64,000 nt of DNA from Rhynchonema sp. JSB1_4 (taxonomy: Eukaryota; Nematoda; Chromadorea; Monhysterida; Xyalidae): the NCBI GenBank assembly GCA_030248065.1, contig JASAMV010000056.1, positions 16,607 to 80,606 of the forward strand, in the 5' to 3' direction. Below the pieces are notes generated by a model that worked only from the letters and a program-made list of their open reading frames with translations, was not told the origin of the DNA and ran no database searches. This document shows, piece by piece, positions 35,598 to 48,456 of this stretch. Both the position numbers and the translations under genes were made by a program. Each line of letters starts with the position of its first letter. Within the stretch, counting starts at the first letter, position 1.

Positions 35598-38500
35598 ATG
35601 CTCCCAACCTCGGTTTTGGTTTTACTGCTGCTGCCCAGCTACCCATCCATTACTACGGCTCACGACGATTTCGGTTGCATTTCGTGTTACAACGGTGGCA
35701 CGTGCTACAAAACGGTGACGTATGGAAACCGCAGCTCGCATGTGTGCTTTTGTTGGGACTGTTATTACGGTTAGTGAAGGTGGGTGTCTTTTTGGAATTT
35801 TGTGCAATTAAGGGTTGATGAATAATTCTCGTGTGCGCCAAATGTGGGGACGGCTTTTTCTTGGAAATTGAAAAAGTTGTGTGATTCTGATTGCGTAATC
35901 GTAGAATGCAGATGGACAGAACCGAAAGAGCCCAAATAGTCAAGAGCGGAACGTCCATGCGAGGATACCAGGCAGTGCACAGACAAGTTTTGTCCAAAGG
36001 GTTTTACGCGTGGCAAAATGAAACGTGTCTCACTTGACACGTGCAAATCTCAGCGTGCCGTACTTTATGCAATAGAAAACGTGGCAATTAGATATCGGTA
36101 TTTGAACAACTTTGAAACCACGTCAGAGCAATAACCATAATACAACATGACATATTGCTGAAACATCACCCACCCTCTTGCAGGTGAATACTGCGAGCAT
36201 GCTGTGCCCGGCTGCACACATCATTGGATCTGGCGCGTCATCTTCGTCGCACTGTTTGTGCTCGCTGCACTGACGTTGTTGTGCATCACGGCCGTGCTCA
36301 TGTACAGGTGGGTTGTTGCGGCAAAAAAATTGATAATTATTTTAAAAAAATCGGTTTATCGACACAAAATCGGTGAACCAATTAGTTCGCCGACTAGACT
36401 ATAAAATCTAGTCCGTCAGATTCGTCCGAACAGTAAATAAAGCACATAAGTAAACAGTCAATCAAAACAAATCGTTTCCAGATGTTTCCAACGCGAAGAG
36501 GCGGCGGTGCAGACGTCGGCCGAACATCAGGTGCCGACGAAAGTGGTCGTGCCGAAACGCAAACCGGTCGGTTCATCAGACAAAGCTTTTATAATTTCGA
36601 ACCATACTTTCATAAGACACATAAGTTTTGGGTGCACTTTGCACCTGAAAATTTTGGAGAAATAAACAGTTTCGAATCAGAGAAATCCAAAAACAACATT
36701 CGCAATCAGTGGTTAATAAAAAAATTTTTTTATTCAAACCCCATTTTTTTTTAAAAAAAATTTTTTTTTTAATTTAAAAAAATTTTTTTTTATTCCAGCC
36801 AAAAACTGCCAGAAACGAAAAAAAATGAGCGCTAAAACAAAAAATAGTGGCATTTTTCTTGCATAACGTGTGGTAAGTGCATATAAAGCACTGACGACAC
36901 GAAAACAATACTAAACAATGGTCATGAGTACCAACAGTAGTCAGGTACACACCCGTACACTTCCCCCACGTGGTGTGGGTGCCTTCGTGTGGCTTTGTGA
37001 CACCCAAGACGGCAGATTTGGGTGAAACTATTGCCTTTTGGTACACGACCAATGCAAATATGTGAGAAACAGTGTAAATATAGAGTGAATATCACACCGA
37101 ATCACTGCTTTCGGGTCTGTTGCATTGATAAATGCATGCCCACCCAGTCACATGTATAGTCCAGCCACGAACTCATGAGACGACTTTTTTTTGAAATTGG
37201 CTTGTGCGGATCCAACAATGTTTCGGTTCCACGTATTTCGGAAATGAAAGAAAGAGAAACGCACGTATTTTTTAAAAACACGCTCTCCACTCGGTGCGTA
37301 AATTCCCTTTTGACTCCCAAAACATTTGTGTGCTGAACATCGCTGCTGTTCGCGTAAGCACGCAACAAATTGAGGTCAGCCAGCTGGAACTTGTCATCAT
37401 CTCCCTCAGCCAATCCCTTTCTTTTGTTTGCGAAAACACGTGTATCTGGAGCATTTTTTAATGCGGCCAAGCAAGCTTTAAAAAAGTCGTCTCATGAGCT
37501 GGTGGCTGGACTATACATGTGTGTAATCCTATGAGAGACCATGTGAGTGTGTGCACTATGTCTAGATGCCACAAAACAACGATTATGGCACCCAATACAC
37601 CCATGGTAGGGTCGGGTGATGTTAACAGTAGCAATTTTTATGCAAAAAATAGCACTTTTAGAGCAAAAAAATAGAGAAATTTTCGAATTTTGAAATAATA
37701 AAAAAAATTTTTTTTAACTTTTGGAACGAATTTTTTTTTTAAAAAAAAGAAATTTTTTTAATAAAAAAAAATTTTTTTAAAAAACCACTGTTCGCAATGT
37801 CATATCGGTTCCAGGCCGTGTCCAGCTCCAGCAGTGAAAACGGAATGGACGACCAATATCGCGCACGACCGAAACATCACACGTACAGCGCGCGCAGCTA
37901 CGGTCGTCCGGCCGGACTGCAGTTCGGTCTGTGGCTAGTGTGGTCTTTCCAAAATGATTTTTACAATTATTTTTATGAGACTTATTAGACAAGAGCGTCG
38001 CGCTGAACCCCACGATCGGGCTGGCAGTGGCCCCGGTGCCCAGTGAGCTTTCAAAATCAGGCAAAAATCCGTTCGGAAAACCACCCGTTGGACATGAGGA
38101 TGGTGAGATATTAATTTTATTTTATTTTGTTCGCCTATGTTCTTTTTTGCATTTGTGTATTTTTATAAATGCATGTGTTTTTGCACGTGGCCCTATTCAG
38201 ATCGTGCCACACCAACCGCCTCGCCAACGGATCTGCCCGGCTTTGACCAGTATCCGTACAAAAGTGGACGCGGTTCACTCAAGGGCTCCGTTTACGCAGG
38301 TGATCGGGCTAAGTTTGTGGTTGTTGCGTTGTGAAACAACAAAAATATAAATAAATTGTTTTTTTAGAACAGCGCTCGATGCCCGTGAAGAGCTACAGTT
38401 TGGGCAGATCGAATCGATCCAGGTCAAGGTGAGTTTAGGAGTTTTTTGAGCTCCGGCAGACCATTTTCCATTTCTAATTTGGTTCTATTCCGTAAAAATG

Positions 38501-38607
38501 TGTGGTAATTATGTTCAAAATTAAGTTAACCTGATTGGCCTGTATTTTTTCTACCTGATGATTTTTTCAGCTCCGGTTCCCGCACGCCACGTGGTTATAC
38601 GTATTGA
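35598..38607 (+). CDS. Single-pass membrane protein with one EGF-like domain
   Basis: Eight exons join in frame: 35598-35769, 36184-36307, 36482-36566, 37815-37926, 37989-38102, 38201-38299, 38368-38428, 38571-38607; 267 residues. The signal peptide is MLPTSVLVLLLLPSY plus about six residues. The EGF-like domain runs from CISCYNGGTCYK to DCYYGEYCE and is split by intron 1; an additional Cys pair (FGC and WDC) flanks the six canonical positions. The transmembrane helix is VIFVALFVLAALTLLCITAV, followed by Cys and Arg. The remaining about 160 residues are cytoplasmic: charged, then Ser-rich (SSSSSENG), Tyr/Arg-rich and ending in RSMPVKSYSLGRSNRSRS and a Thr-Tyr terminus. The architecture suggests an adhesion molecule or membrane-tethered ligand with a phosphorylatable tail; no orthologue is assigned. 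Confidence 0.8.
37150..37519. repeat. Element with long terminal inverted repeats, possible coding remnant
   Basis: CATGTATAGTCCAGCCAC and its inverse (GTGGCTGGACTATACATG, nearly exact) bound 370 bp; the adjacent ACTCATGAGACGACTTTTTT also pairs. Between the arms a minus-strand open frame includes LAEGDDDKFQLADLNLLRAY, which may be a captured or decayed coding piece. It lies in intron 3 of the EGF gene. Confidence 0.6.
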
Positions 38608-38826
38608 AAAAGACTCAAAACAGGCAGTTCAGCGGAGACAGAAAAAAATATTGGGCATTTCATTGTGATTAAAAAATTTTTATCAAGTAAATGCTTACAT
38701 GTCTTATGGTGTCAGGAAAATTGTCTCAGTTGTAAAAGTGATTGCCTAATGACTAGATCTTCAAATAGGATAGGACACGAGACACTCATGAATTGTTCAT
38801 AAGGGCAGTAATTTGCATTCCAAAAA

Positions 38827-39035
38827 GGGTGATATTTTCGAAACGGTGTAAAGGTCGGTGGAAAGCTCGGTCGACAGCTCAGTGTGATAGACCTCGGTGT
38901 AACCTTGAAACATTCCACGTTAATAGCAGGCAATGTTTCACGTTTACACCGAGCTACGTCGACCGAGCTTTCGACCGAACTTTACACCGACCTTTACGCC
39001 CAACTGACCTTTACACCGTTTCGAAAATTCCACCC
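38827..39035. repeat. Foldback family B, copy 3
   Basis: Termini GGGTGATATTTTCGAAACGG and inverse; same internal CGGTGTAAA words. It lies just 3' of the EGF gene. Confidence 0.9.
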
Positions 39036-39211
39036 AATGTCTCTTTTTTGCTTCAGCACCGAAGGCACAATAATTGCAAACTGCTGTCTGACCCACAGAA
39101 CGATTTTTTGTTATGGTTGGGTGAGCCAAAAGAGAGTGTGAATTGGAGAAAAGGGGAAAATTTTGTGTCAAGATGCTTACAACAAACGTGATTTACTTCA
39201 TTTGTACAGTG

Positions 39212-39741
39212 CCAGCTGCAATTTTTGGCTGATTGAGGCCTGCGCCTGCCGCGCCTGCTGCTTTTGTCATTTGTAACATGATTTTAATTTAGGTTTCCTC
39301 AGCTGTTTTGAAGCATTTTATCCGTTTTGTTCACGCCGATGGAAAATAACAGATGCGGCGTTGCAAAAACAAACAATAAAACTGCCAGTAGAAGCGACAC
39401 GCGCAGTTTTTCGCACATGGTGCGATGTTCGACAATCTTTTCGCTCGCAGCGTACCACTTGAAGGTGGCGAATTTGCTGTTTCCAGTTTCCAAATTGTAT
39501 GCCACATTCATAGCGAACAGACATAGTGAACGAACAGACAAAAGCGAGCAAAAATGTCGGACAAAAATGTTGCAAACCAAACGTCACAAAACAAGCAGAC
39601 GCAGCTGCGCATACGGCCGAACCTGCAAAGCCTATGGAAGCGCGGCAGGCTCATGAACCTGCGACCGCTTTGTGCATGCGAAAGCCTGCGCCTCGATGCA
39701 GCTGCACGCGCAGGCCTCAATCAGCCAAAAATTGCAGCTGG
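39212..39741. repeat. Element with terminal inverted repeats CCAGCTGCAATTTTTGGCTG
   Basis: Inverse of the left end is found at 39711-39741. The interior (about 460 bp) has no supported gene. Fragments of one end recur at 6165-6185 and 25590-25620. Confidence 0.65.
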
Positions 39742-41308
39742 TACCGTGCCTGAACTTTATATTTATTTACCTGCTGGGCGCTGTCTCTGGAAAGAATCGT
39801 GTGTTTTTGCACTGAGATAGAACGATTACATGTATTGAGTTATGTATTTATCAGACGATGATTTGAGGTGAATTATGTAATGAAAAGCGTGTTTATTGCG
39901 GCCGTTGTGTTGAGTGATCGATAAAATGGTTAACAAGCGGACGAAGGATGTTGAAGTATTTTTAGTTGATTTCCTTCGCGTAATGCTGCACCATTTGCAC
40001 CCTCTCAATAAACCAATTTACGTATCTGCCCCATGCCGTGCTGGGAAGCTCACTCACTTCAATCCCTTGTCAGAGTAAATTTTATCAAAAACACATCATC
40101 ACAATCATAGGCTGAAAACCACCCAAAAATAGGGATACAAGCTCCCTATCGACTTTCCAATCGTAGTTTGAGCCCAGTGTTCAAAATTCAAGTCCATGTA
40201 CTCTAAGTTATAAAGCGACTAATTTTAAGATTGTTGACGCAAGTCTATCCAGAGCTTTTTTAACGTGCCTTGGGTCACAATTGGTCACAAAGTTCCTTTG
40301 GGAATGGAGTGTGCAACGTTTTGCCGAACACTCCGTGGTAAGGCATGTAGTTCAACTACTTTAGAATAAGCCTTGCATACAAGTCAAATTCATGCAGCAT
40401 ACGAGTTGGCGTAATTCATTAGAATTAGTGCGCCCAGCTCCGTCCTCTGGGACAACAGTGCATGACTGCCCATAACACAGCACAGCAGTATATTTTGTTC
40501 GAGGTTTGCAGTTTTCACTTTATTCCAGATGAACCAGTAGCTTTCGACTTTTCGTGCGTGCAATTCCAAGGGCCATCGTCTCACGTTATATTGGTCGCAC
40601 AATGACTTCATAAGAATTGGTCAATTTTTTTCCTGAATCGTAAGGCAGGAAAGTGACAGGGCAGTGACGTTGCGTTGCGCGATCACACACAAAACATGCA
40701 GTCACCGAAATGTTTCAGACCAGCAGCAACGTGGGCGCTATGCCGCTCTGCTGGATTATTTTCAGCTGAAAATGTTTTGTGATAATCAAATATAGCACAG
40801 TGGTTGAGAGAGACTGAACGTGAAAATCAGGATTGATTTGATGAATGCTTATATGGTCATTGTGCGACCAATACCTATAGTGAGTGACATCATAATCTGT
40901 CTTTTGCGCATTAGGTTCACGGGATCATCGTATCACTTGTAGTTTACTACAAATCCTAAAAACGCCTTCATACCGTGAATTATTCCACCCACATTCATAT
41001 CAAGAGAAGTAAACCGGGGAACCTCCGGAGGTGACTGCGCAAGGCAAGGTTTCAAAATCCCATATCGACTAATTACTATCGCACGACTTGGTCAGGTATA
41101 TCTGTAACGTACATACTTCCCGACCGCTGGTCGGTTACTTACCTGTTTTTGACCTTGGAGTACGCTTATCCACGGGACGAAAGTTGCCTGGCTTGAGTAA
41201 CTTTTCAATTTAGGTTCGCCGGTGGCCTAACGCGTGTCAATTTTTAACTGCGAATGGTCTCGCTTTCGGCTGCGCAGGAGTAAAAACTCCATGGAAAGAA
41301 TTGCCGTG

Positions 41309-41624
41309 AGCTATAGTCTGTTGATTATATTTCGACATTGTGTATAAGCCCCATTCAGAGATGTTTGGAGCGGGCTGGGTCGACGCCATTCTAATGAATG
41401 TTTCAGGCATTGCCAATTCAGGCGCAGAGCCATTGAACATTGTTGGTGTTGTGCGATGACAGACCACGTGTTTTTGCGCCACGCGGCAAGCAATGTTCAA
41501 TCGGTCCTTGCCTGAATTGTCCATGCCTGAAACATTCATTTAGAATGGTGCTGACCCAACCCGCTCCAAACATCGCTGAATGGGGCTTATACACATGTCG
41601 AAATATAATCAACAGACTTATAAA
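41309..41624. repeat. Foldback element, family C, copy 2
   Basis: Closely alike to 7781-8096 over its whole length, with TATAGTCTGTTGATTATA at the left end and AGCGGGCTGGGTCGACGCC inside. Confidence 0.85.
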
Positions 41625-44045
41625 GAACTGCACATGCGTGAGTGAAATATAAGATGTTGGCAGATATGTAAGTGAAACCTCTCACAAGAAGTGATATGGT
41701 GTGGCACTTTTGCTCCAAAGGAGGATACCGTGCAAGGTGAAAGAGCTGTGACTATCCGTTTGTATAACCCTGGCTGTGATCTGAGCTTATCCTTGGCGAC
41801 CAATAACGGTATGTGTGTGCATCGAAAAAAAGCCGGACAGTATAGTTTATGTATACCTGTATCATTATCCAACAGACGTTTTTTTCTTTATCACTCTATT
41901 ATTATTCATTGGTTGTTTGACGTCACCACCCACCTGCAGCACTTAGCCATTGATTATTTATGAATTGTTCCCACACTCTCCCGCAGTCTTCAAGTCTACA
42001 TATGTACAGTATTTTATACATATGTATACTCTGACAATTCTTTTGGGAGAAACTTTTCAAAGCGTTGCCTGATCCGTAAAGCGCATGATGCGTGCACTGG
42101 CTATGGAAGTCACGTGGCCGCTATACACACCAAACACACACAACCAAAAACCCAAAAAAAGAAACGCCGAAAATTACGTCCAAGTTCACGGATTAAAAAT
42201 TCAATTATACAGAATAATCTACTCTTAGTCGTTGTTTCTGACAAGCGGAGTGTCTGAGTTGCTTCAAACAAGAGGTTTCAACGAAACTAATTAAAACCGC
42301 GCTTTCCGGATTTCGATATCGTGACTGCACGGGAGTACTGTATGTACATAGAGCAGTCCGAAGGTATACATATGTACATATGTCCATGTTTTGCCCTGGA
42401 GTTCTTTATGTCGTTGATAAACTTCTTTAGCTTCAACAGCCAGAGAAAATTATTTTACCGCACCAATTGAAGACCTGTTCATGGTAATGGGCCCTGAAAT
42501 AATACGCTCGGGCTCGGCGCTAAGCGCGAAAACGCGCTTTCGCGCTTTATTCGCCCACCAAATTCAGCGAATTTTTTTAAAAGGCCAGAAAACAAGTAAA
42601 ATTGTTTAAATGCAATGTTTTCAAAGATTTATTTTAGCGAAGGAGCAAAAAAAGCGCGAAAATTTCAGGCGCGATCCCACCGCTAAGTGTTCGCTTTCAA
42701 TGTGGGAAATTATAATTGGCAAAATTGCACCAGGCGAATCATAATTTGTGTTCAATTTTGTGGTTTTCACACGCTCACCGCCACGCGCTACTTTACAGTT
42801 AGTGCTAGTCATCGTCTTTGTCAATCAGTATAACTGCACGTTGTTCAAACCGTATCAGACCATGTTTCTAAAGGTTAGTCATCAACTCATTACGTAAATT
42901 TCCTGAATTTTTGTTTTTCAGAAGCTCAGACACTATCACGGAAATCTCTTACCCAGACTGTCACTTGAAGGCATTAGCGCAGCAGTGGTGAAGCACAACA
43001 GGTGGTGCAATCAACTCCAAAGTGTGTTTTTATTATCGGACCAACGCGTTATAGCAATTAACATTCTTTTGTGTAGTTTCTTTCAAAACACTTCTTTGGT
43101 GGTTGTCTACAGTTCAGCGTCTGATGAGCTGCAAATACAGCTTAAGACATATGTATGTAGCATTACTCAACGGATATCTTCGGCAAATGTGTAATGATGT
43201 GTGCAGCGGACAAATATTTTAGTTAATGAAAGGTGTCATTATACCACCCGCTGTGCATAACAGCTTATGAGTCCATCAATTTAATCTTCTACGTGGATCA
43301 GATTAATGCGCGTGACTGTTTGGTTCCGGAACTCACATCACTGCAATTTGGCACCTCATGCCTAACTTGAAGCAAAATATACAAATACCAAGCCAGAAAC
43401 ATTCAGAAAGACAGTGCTGCGCTGTCGAATGGAGTGCTCGTAATATTATTATCATTTTTTAAAGAACTTTTAACGTCTATATTTCAATATCTGCATTTAT
43501 CAACATCTTTAGTAGGCTAGTTACAGCTAGGGTTGGGCAAAAAAAAACGACGGCGTTTTTTCTTAAAAAACGACGTTTTTTAAAAAAAACGCCTGGGTCG
43601 TTTTTCGTTTTTTAAATCCTGAATTTCCTTGATTTTCCCTGATTTTTCAGGGAAAGTACCCTGATTATCAAGGAAAATCAATTTTTTGCCCCATTTTTTT
43701 TCAAAAAATTTTCGACAAATTTTTACTTTGTCGAGATACGTCGATATACGGAGTTTGACTTTCAATGATGACCCCCGGCCAAAGTTGATCCCATGATGCG
43801 GGTCTGATATGGGATCTTAACAACTCGCTAGAAAAGGGTTGAAACCCGTTTATTTTGCCTCAGAACACATAGAATTACTTCATTTAACCACGTTTTCTTC
43901 CCAACATGAGCGTTTTCCATTTTTTGGGGGGCATATTTTGGTCATCTGGGCGTTTTAAAAAACGTTTTAAAATAACGTTTCTTTGTCGCATTGTATGGTG
44001 CGTTTTGTGCCACTTGGATTATAAATCTTAACTGATATGACTCGG

Positions 44046-44217
44046 CGGGCCAGAACGGTCGGCTTATAGTAATGTGGTCAAATCATCTCGTCAAACAAAG
44101 TCGTCGAACACGCATGTATTACCGTAGTTTTCGCGCTGATTTGGGGCTCATGTGTTCGACGAATTTCTTTGACGAGATCAATATTGACCACAAAACCATT
44201 AGCCGAACGGTCGGGCC
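44046..44217. repeat. Foldback element with TCGTCAAA/TTTGACGA arms
   Basis: The arms meet in an interior of CATGTATTACCGTAGTTTTC; a diverged relative is at about 16385-16510. Confidence 0.65.
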
Positions 44218-44924
44218 AAGACTTTGCTATACCATACCTTGTGGGCGTTGTACAGGCCGGATGCGGTAGAATTGCTTTCGCATTACGACCAAACAGCTTA
44301 ATCTCGTCGATTCTGTTTTTGGTCCTGCTTTGTTCTGTTGGTACGACTCCAGGCGGGTAAGGAGTCGGTGCTGAATTCAATACCTATTTCGCCCTTCATG
44401 CGCTATTGACGATAAATTGTTACAAATGTCGTGAATTTCAATGCTCCCGTTTGGATGGGTATCGTCCTGCTTGTTGTTACAATGTGTGACGACGCTTTTT
44501 CAAAGTCGCCGCACGGGGCGAGCGTCGCGCACGTTAAGGAGCACCACCCATGCATACGTGCTAATTTTACTAAAAGTAATTAGAAATAATGGAAGCACTT
44601 TTTGTGGCCTTCTTGATAAAATAGCGTGGGTGGCCAGACTTTAGCTTTCAGCAGAAGCTCAGCTAATTTCCACCAGCCATTTGCTTGCGGCTCATTTTTG
44701 TGATTATCCATCGATTCCTATCAACATTTGTGTCGCCATGGGAGGTGACACTTGATTGGTTGCTGCATTCTTATATGCACAACGCCTGCCACGCGCGCCA
44801 CCGTTGAAAATGACCACAAAAAATATCCACATAATTCGTCACGGACGTTGATAAGGACATGCAGTTTCTTTCAATCACCTATTTACACTGCATGCAGATT
44901 TGCAGAATGTAAGTTGGTCAAAAC

Positions 44925-45083
44925 TATTGCGGGACGGTTCAGCCCCGGGGCACAGGTTCAGGCCCGGGTATTTAGGCCCGGCCGATTCAGGCCCGGCTTG
45001 AGCCTAGGTCTCAGCTATAAATGAATCATGCTGGGCCTGAATCGGCCGGGCCTGAAAAACTGGACCTGAAAAGTCGCGGAATA
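44925..45083. repeat. GC-rich foldback family A, copy 7 (reverse orientation)
   Basis: Runs from TATTGCGGGACGG to GTCGCGGAATA, about 170 bp upstream of the first globin start codon. Confidence 0.85.
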
Positions 45084-45254
45084 GATCAATACACTAACTC
45101 AGGTGTCAGTTTTGTAACTACCTAGAAGCGCTTTGACCCTTTCATTTTTATGCGCTACATGGTTCATGTTCCGTCTTAACGTTGCAGCACCAAGCACAGC
45201 ATAATTTTCCCAACGAATTAGAGCACGTCGCGCCGACCCAATTTAACACCGACA

Positions 45255-46131
45255 ATGGGTAATCTGTGTCCACCGTGTAGAGTGAAGCGCCCATCCAGCA
45301 TCACATCGGAAACATTCGTTGTGGCGCAGGTAAGCTTTGATTAAAAACTTTTTGGTCAAATCAGACTTTCACAATTCGTATGTAGTGTCACAATTGTTTA
45401 CAGGATGATCGTAAATCCCTGCAAAAACAATGGCAGGTGACCAAAACAGCACGAGAGAATGTTGGTCAAGAAGTATTCCTAGACCTGTTGATCAAAAACC
45501 CGAAGCTCAGGTTGATAAAGACTTTTCATTTGTTCGAAGCAAGAAACATTAAGCAAGATCTTAGGAACTATTTCAGACATCATTTTGGCATCGAAGCACA
45601 AGAGTCGTACCAATCGCTTGTCGAATCGGAAAAGATTCGATTGATAGGTTTGCGATTCGATGCATTCATTGAACAAGTATTGGAATCACTCGAAACCGAT
45701 CCGGTTAGATGTCGAACTGTCACATTTTCACGAAAATATGGTGTGAAAAAATCAACCATTGTTGTCAATTTCGCCAGGTTGAAGCCAGGCAGCGGTGTCG
45801 CACGCTCGGACGGCTACACTTCCACAAGGGCATCACGCACAACGCAGTACACAACCTTTCTTAATTTTCAACTAATTAACATTTTATATCTCGTGCACAA
45901 GCGTTTGCACACAAAGCACGGCCATATTTTTTTTTTATCCGTGCAGTTTTTAAGCGTTACATGAGTTCTACTTTTTTCCAGGAAGATTTCAACAGTTTGT
46001 GTCAGTGCTTTTTGGAACTCGTGATCGGTGCCGATCCAGACCCGACCTCCGCTCAACAGTGGCGGGATTTTACGAATTATATTACGGTTCAAATGTTGCA
46101 CGGTTGGTCGTACTTTACGCTGTTACGCTAA
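45255..46131 (+). CDS. Globin with N-terminal MGNLCPPC (putative membrane-anchored globin)
   Basis: Four exons join in frame: 45255-45329, 45404-45703, 45778-45846, 45982-46131; 197 residues. The globin fold is recognisable: GQEVFLDLLIKNPKLRLIKTF (CD1 Phe at the end), the E helix KIRLIGLRFDAFIEQVLESL, then LGRLHFHKGI with the proximal His F8, and an H helix ending HGWSYFTLLR. At the distal E7 position, alignment places Ile rather than His, and Phe at E11, so ligand binding may be unusual. Exon 1 is an N-terminal extension; Gly2 and two Cys (5 and 8) suit N-myristoylation and palmitoylation as in globin X-type proteins, though Pro at position 6 is not ideal. The third exon is short but carries F8, so the model is well constrained. 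Neighbour of a second globin gene downstream. Confidence 0.85.
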
Positions 46132-46255
46132 AATTCACTGTCTATGAGTTGTCTCCTCCGCTTCGCTGACAGTCGACTTTGCAGTTTACACCACAGCAGT
46201 GTAGATCCAAAACCACACATCTCTCTGACAGATTTGCCCCGTGAGTAATGTATGG

Positions 46256-46372
46256 GGATACCTCAAAGGGCTCCCTTAGTCGTACTGGAAAATGGAAATG
46301 GAAAACTTGGACATAGAAAATATTTTCATTTTTCATGTTCCATTTTCCACCAAGACTAAGGCAGCCCAAATA
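46256..46372. repeat. Foldback element between the globin genes
   Basis: Left CCCTTAGTCGTACTGGAAAA and right TTTTCCACCAAGACTAAGG pair; the interior has GGAAAATGGAAATGG inverse words. Confidence 0.65.
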
Positions 46373-46431
46373 CGGCACATTTGGGTTCTGGTTTTGTTAT
46401 CTTTACACCATGGTGTTCTCAATCCACAGAG

Positions 46432-48407
46432 ATGTATAAAATGTTGATGACTATACCCAAAAACAACGACCTCACTCGATCTTCAGGCATTGCCCATGAG
46501 AGCGTCAAATCAGCGTTTGCGTGTGTTACAAGCGCAACCAGCTTGGAAAAGAAGAGGGAGCCGGGCATTCTGATCACTCAATCAACCGTGTGAGTTTAGT
46601 TCAGGCTTCGGGCCATGCGTGTGTTTTGTGTTGTCAAATGCAAAAAAACAGATTTGTTTCTCACGATTTTTGGATATGACATCACTGCCACCTGATACGC
46701 TCAACACTTTGTGCCTATCGAGCCTTAATTCTCAGGCAAATAAGTCCAACGCCGAGCCCTACGCCCGAAGTGACGCAAGTGAATGACGAGTTCGACGATA
46801 AAAACCGAAGGCCATCGCAAACCAGCAAACGGTCAATTACTTTGTCGGTGAGTCGTTTCATGATGGACTGAAACTTCGTGTCACGCGGACATAACAGCGG
46901 GTGTCAAAACGTCTGGAGCCAAAACAACGGTGGTAAAAAAACAGCAGGGACAAAGCAGCGGGGGTTAACACAGGGGATGGCAAACCAACGGTTGACAAAA
47001 CAGGGGAGGGAACGCAGCGCGGGCCACAACAACAGCCGATGAGAAAACAGCGAGTAACAAATCAGCAGCGGTGATAAAACAGCGGGCTCAGCAGAAATTG
47101 CTAAACTTTCTTAGAAGCGCTTTGTATGACTTGTGGCAACCCCAATGTGGTGCATATGAGTGAACGACAATCACCCAGACTTGGAATTCTTTCTGTTAAA
47201 CAGGACAAAGCGGATAACTATAGTCCAGCAACAGCGAACGCAGAATGTATGGCAGCCACACTGCCTGATTGGTAAAGCGGAAAATCCAGTGATAAGCTTG
47301 CCCGGTTTTAGACAGGAAGTTCGCAGACATTTTTTTCTTTTTCTTTTCTTTCTTCTTCTTCACCTTCAGACTGTTTATTCAACGCTTCGGTGTCTTCAAA
47401 AACTTTTTTAATTTTTTGCCTGGCAGCCACTTCATATCATTGCCTTTCTTTTGTGTCGTCATGAAGAAAAATTTATGCTTTAGCCACTTCTTTTTCTCTT
47501 TCTTTCTCTCGCGGTTTGTTGCTTGCTACCGTAACCCCAGTAGAACCATTCAAATTTTCATGTCTGAAGCGAGCGCGCACGTTTTCCGCTTTACGGATCA
47601 GGCAGTTTGACTGCCATAAATTCTGCGTTAGTTGTTGTCGGACTATATGTACTGTATGTATGTTTCTATGCCTCATGCTCTTTACGATTATCTACATTTT
47701 GCGAAAAATTTCTTGTGGATTTACTCTCTGCCATGGGGTTAGCCCGGACGATTGCTGTTGGGTTAGGGCAAGGCGCGGTTGCGACGCAAAAATGCCAAAA
47801 ATATGACTAAAAGCGTTCAAAACAGCGTTTTCTTGCACAAGCAAGCGATTGACATTTTCAAGTGAAAAAATGGTGCTTCTCAAGATCAAGGCGTCATTTC
47901 TAAGGCGTACTCGTTCCCAAAGAAAAAAATTGCCAGTACCCCACACTCCCGGCCGATTTTCTCGTGCCTCATACCAGGGGGGTGGGGCGGGCAGTCCCCT
48001 TCCCCCAACGACACCACTGCTAAGTGCTTTATGGTTTTCCTCTTTTATTCAGATCCGTTCAAGCGCCAGCCAGAAATCATCAGCGGACTCTTCGTACAGC
48101 CAGGCTCGAATGCATTCATTACTGAGTAAGTGCAGGATCAAAATCAAATTAGATTTAAATTTGCTTAAATTTGAAAAGAAACAATTGTTTCATCTTCCGA
48201 AATCTTTGAAACTTCGAGTTTGGCCGACAAAAAAAATTCGCTAAAAGTTATATTAAAAAAAAACAGGACCGACCATGTCCACTCCAAGAACCGTTCGTGA
48301 TCTGGTGGTTGCGCGCAAAAGTCGCGCTGAATCAATCAGCTTCGGCGGTGCTCTGGGCGGCGGTTTGACATTCAGCGTGACCGGGTCCAGACGTAAACCT
48401 CGTATTT

Positions 48408-48456
<49 letters not shown>

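Larger units (their letters stand above)
38608..45254. other. Long spacer, repeats only
   Basis: It holds foldback elements at 38827, 39212, 41309, 44046 and 44925. A short pair of possible exons near 42862-43004 (ATGTTTCTAAAG then KLRHYHGNLLPRLS) is too small to support. From 39.8 to 41.3 kb and 41.7 to 43.5 kb I see nothing. At 43520 a TAGGGTTGGGC terminus-like sequence followed by runs of A and AACG words may mark another decayed element. Confidence 0.5.

Noticed and set aside
42862..43004. Possible two-exon mini-gene starting ATGTTTCTAAAG
   Set aside because: Only about 30 codons, no domain, and splice sites of average quality; too weak to annotate.
43131..43165. CTGATGAGCTG...CAGCTTAAG as a hammerhead
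   Set aside because: A stem II-like pairing exists, but the GAAA box is missing and no stem III forms.
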